This document shows positions 61,523-64,000 of a DNA stretch of 64,000 nucleotides, piece by piece (positions within the stretch are counted from its first letter, which is position 1; each line of letters opens with the position of its first letter). The notes beneath the pieces are model-generated. The model was given only the letters and a program-made list of their open reading frames with translations. It was not told the origin of the DNA and did no database searches. The stretch covers positions 1,505,624 to 1,569,623 of the forward strand of contig GL947594.1 of assembly GCA_000218705.1 (NCBI GenBank), read 5' to 3'. The DNA comes from Prochlorococcus marinus bv. HNLC1 (GTDB lineage Bacteria; Cyanobacteriota; Cyanobacteriia; PCC-6307; Cyanobiaceae). The translations under genes and the position numbers were made by a program.

Positions 61523-62554
61523 GTGATGGGGATCCCTCTGGAATCTGGAAAGAGTTCTTCAAAAAAAAATATTGGAGAACCTAGATTACCAAATACTACG
61601 AGACCTTCTCGTATCAACAAAACAGAAAAAACCAGTATTTCTGGTAAAAATAATCAAAAAAGGTCTGGCAGACAAAGCACAGATTCTATAGGTTATTATT
61701 TAAGCACTATCGGCAGGGTTCCTCTGCTTACAGCTGCAGAAGAAATAGAATTGGCACATCATGTTCAAAACATGAAGCAACTATTAAAGATTCCTGAAAT
61801 AGAACGAAACATAAGGCATCGACAACAAATAAGAATGGGTAAGAGAGCAAGAGATCGAATGATGGCAGCCAATTTAAGACTTGTAGTCTCTGTTGCAAAA
61901 AAATACCAAAACCAAGGGCTAGAACTTCTTGACTTAGTCCAAGAAGGAGCTATTGGACTAGAAAGAGCCGTTGACAAATTTGACCCTGCGATGGGTTATA
62001 AATTCTCTACATACGCGTATTGGTGGATAAGGCAAGGAATGACACGAGCTATAGACAATAGTGCTAGAACAATACGACTCCCAATTCATATAAGCGAAAA
62101 GCTATCAAAGATGAGAAGAGTATCGCGAGAATTATCCCACAAGATAGGAAGGCAACCCAACAGGCAAGAACTAGCAAATGCAATGGGTATAGAACAAAAA
62201 GACTTAGAAGATCTTGTCTCACAGAGTGCTCCATGCGCCTCTTTAGATGCCCATGCCAGAGGTGAAGAAGATAGAAGCACACTTGGAGAACTAATACCAG
62301 ATCCTAATTGCGAAGAACCTATGGAAGGAATGGATAGAACTATTCAAAAAGAACATTTAGGGGGATGGTTAGCACAATTAAATGAAAGAGAACAAAAAAT
62401 TATGAGATTAAGGTTTGGACTAGATGGCGAAGAACCTCTTACATTAGCCGAGATAGGACGACAAATTAATGTTTCAAGAGAAAGAGTTCGCCAACTTGAA
62501 GCCAAAGCTATATTAAAATTGAGGGTAATGACAAATCATCAAAAAGTTGCTTAA
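61523..62554 (+). CDS. RNA polymerase sigma-70 family sigma factor (group 2-like)
   Basis: The 343-residue factor has region 1.2 (DSIGYYLSTIGRVPLLTAAEE), region 2 with DLVQEGAIGLERAVDKFD and the -10 recognition helix YAYWWIRQGMTRAI, region 3, and region 4.2 LTLAEIGRQINVSRERVRQLE. It lacks the long region 1.1 and non-conserved insert of a primary sigma, and the polar N-terminus of about 55 residues suggests a group 2 alternative factor. Translation starts at GTG 61523 or ATG 61526 behind AGGAGG. It may drive light- or stress-responsive promoters, but its regulon cannot be read here. Confidence 0.92.
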   Translation: MMGIPLESGKSSSKKNIGEPRLPNTTRPSRINKTEKTSISGKNNQKRSGRQSTDSIGYYLSTIGRVPLLTAAEEIELAHHVQNMKQLLKIPEIERNIRHRQQIRMGKRARDRMMAANLRLVVSVAKKYQNQGLELLDLVQEGAIGLERAVDKFDPAMGYKFSTYAYWWIRQGMTRAIDNSARTIRLPIHISEKLSKMRRVSRELSHKIGRQPNRQELANAMGIEQKDLEDLVSQSAPCASLDAHARGEEDRSTLGELIPDPNCEEPMEGMDRTIQKEHLGGWLAQLNEREQKIMRLRFGLDGEEPLTLAEIGRQINVSRERVRQLEAKAILKLRVMTNHQKVA

Positions 62555-62559
62555 TTAAA

Positions 62560-63200
62560 TTGTTAAATTTTGCACTTATTGGAATCTATATTGTATTTAT
62601 ATTTTTAATCTCAAAGCTATTTAAAAATTTTTACCCAAATAATCAAGAATTATTAAGAAAAATAATTCATATTGGAATGGGTCCTTTAATCCCACTCGCT
62701 AAGTTTTTAGAGATAGAGCAAAGTGCAGCTCAGTATTTTGCAGGTGGCATGTCAATTTTAATAGTAATTAATTATATTTATAAATTATTTCCAATAATTG
62801 AAGATGTTGATAGGAAAAGCTTTGGTACTTTTTTTTATTGTTTTAGCTTACTAATATTGATTAGTTTATTTTGGGAGCAAGATCCTTTAGCTCTTACTGC
62901 AGGCTTTTTTATCATGACTTTAGGAGATGGATTAGCTGGATTAATTGGTAAAAATTTTAAATCAAAAAGTTGGAAAATTTTTAATCAAAAAAAATCAATA
63001 ATAGGAACAACTACGATGTTTTTAATAAGCCTTTTAGTTTTGTCCATTTTAGGATATACAAATAATATTGATTTTAATTATTACTATTTTGGGATTGCTT
63101 TACTAGCAACCTTTTAGAGCAAATAAGTATTATTGGCATTGATAATTTATCAGTTCCAATAATTACTTCAATAATTTTCCACTTATTAATAACAAACTAG
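62560..63200 (+). CDS. Phytol/dolichol-kinase-like integral membrane protein, C-terminus frameshifted
   Basis: The protein has about six membrane helices with RKIIHIGMGPLIPLA near the N-terminus, LGDGLAGLIGKNFKSKSW in the middle and KKSIIGTTTMF afterwards. This is the pattern of the CTP-dependent phytol/dolichol kinase and CDP-diglyceride synthetase superfamily, with a phytol kinase (VTE5-like) the likeliest match in a phototroph. The frame stops at 63117. A missing T in the T4 at 63112-63115 extends it as FLEQISIIGIDNLSV to a stop at 63200, about 213 residues. It starts with TTG 5 bp after the sigma gene. Confidence 0.78.
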
Positions 63201-63203
63201 AAA

Positions 63204-64000
63204 TCAAGGAATAGAATTATATAAATTATTTAGTAAAGTTTGAGTAGTATCTATATCTATACATGCATCAGTAATACTTTTACCATATTCAAGCTCATTT
63301 TTTGCTCCAAGCTTTTGATTACCCTCTTTTAAATGACTTTCTAACATTACTCCTAATATATTATTTTCTCCATCTTTTAATTGCTTTGAAATATTATCTA
63401 ATACTAATGCTTGCTTCCTAAAATCCTTATTTGAATTGCCATGACTACAATCAATCATGACTTTTTGTGGCAAATTACATTTTGATAAATCAGAAGAAAT
63501 ATTTTTTATATGAGAGTTATCAAAATTGGGTCCTTGTGTTCCACCTCTAAGAACTATATGTGTATCAGGATTACCAGTAGTATTTACAATCGAAGCAAAG
63601 CCATCACTATTTACACCCAAGAAATGATGTGATCTTGCTGCAGATTGCATCGCATTTATGGCAGTTGAAAAAGATCCATCTGTACCATTCTTAAAGCCAA
63701 TTGGCATTGATAATCCAGAAGCCATTTCTCTATGAGTTTGACTTTCAGTAGTCCGAGCACCAATAGCTGTCCAACTAATTAAATCCGCAATATATTGAGG
63801 TACAATTGGATCCAATAATTCTGTTGCAGAAGGTATTCCTTCAGAAGCCAAATATCTAAGTAATCCTCTAGCTCTTCTTAAGCCAGTATTAATATCATAT
63901 GAACCATCTAAATGTGGATCATTTATAAGACCTTTCCAACCAATAGTAGTTCTAGGCTTTTCAAAATAAACTCTCATTACAATTTCTAATTATCGCCAAA
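63204..64000 (-). CDS. 3-deoxy-7-phosphoheptulonate synthase, class I (partial, frameshifted)
   Basis: DAHP synthase joins phosphoenolpyruvate and erythrose 4-phosphate to start the shikimate pathway. Class I AroF/G/H features are MRVYFEKPRTT, GWKGLINDPHLDGSYD, GARTTESQTHREMASGLSMP, HIVLRGG and DCSHGNS. Only 257 residues are clean, and the full enzyme is about 350. Upstream, the frame is closed by a TAA, but one missing base near 63988-63989 restores NLEIV before MRVYFEK, so the gene runs past the window edge. Its stop is 3 bp from the corrected kinase-like stop. Confidence 0.9.

Overview
This window reads as core chromosome of a high-light-adapted Prochlorococcus or a very close relative. 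The evidence is strongly AT-rich DNA, very short spacers, frequent GTG/TTG starts, photosystem II psbZ, plastid-type genes (ycf21, ycf23), sulfolipid genes sqdB-sqdX, a cyanobacterial aspartate kinase with a long ACT tail, an acyl-lipid desaturase and a primary-type sigma factor. I see no insertion sequence, prophage, integrase, CRISPR array, toxin-antitoxin pair or defence island.

Layout. 1-10 kb: psbZ (-), mutS (+), cobH (-), holA and lysC (+), uvrB and ycf23 (-), tilS (+). 10-20 kb: an asd-dapA-rnj block (-) diverges from tig-clpP-clpX-dnaX (+), joining lysine/threonine precursor synthesis to RNA decay on one side and protein folding, proteolysis and the replication clamp loader on the other. 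20-27.5 kb: a membrane glycosyltransferase and a SpoIID-like protein (-), then rpmI-rplT, a TPR protein, thiG and sqdB-sqdX (+). 27.5-33 kb (-): an unknown small protein, gcvP, gcvH, a methionine-gamma-lyase-family PLP enzyme and an unrecognised protein. 33-42.5 kb: desC, rplI, dnaB, mnmG and ycf21 (+), an unknown charged protein and an SprT-like protease (-), a small membrane-anchored protein, ligA and a coupled 50-aa ORF (+). 42.5-46.3 kb (-): a VTT-domain membrane protein, valS and tRNA-Val(UAC). 46.4-57 kb (+): mazG-speE-speB-gcvT, aspS, pyrG, queE-queC-pabB-pabC. 57-64 kb: cobA (-); an MFS permease, ppk, a sigma factor and a phytol/dolichol-kinase-like membrane protein (+); and a class I DAHP synthase (-) that runs off the window.

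Two global patterns stand out. First, ten genes, including essential single-copy ones (holA, dnaX, ligA), are broken by one-base insertions or deletions, mostly in short homopolymers. Repairing each gives a protein of normal family length, so I read them as probable consensus errors rather than pseudogenes and report each gene over its full span. One of these sites, in dnaX, coincides with a canonical -1 slippery heptamer followed two codons later by a stop, so genuine gamma/tau frameshifting is possible there. Second, all nine convergent gene pairs meet within 7 nt or overlap, leaving no room for ordinary terminators between them.

I do not find a convincing new multi-gene system. The best candidates for undescribed biology are the unrecognised proteins at 32.4-33.1 kb, 38.7-39.2 kb and 27.4-27.7 kb, the small ORF coupled to ligA, the dnaX slippery site and an inverted repeat upstream of the sigma factor.
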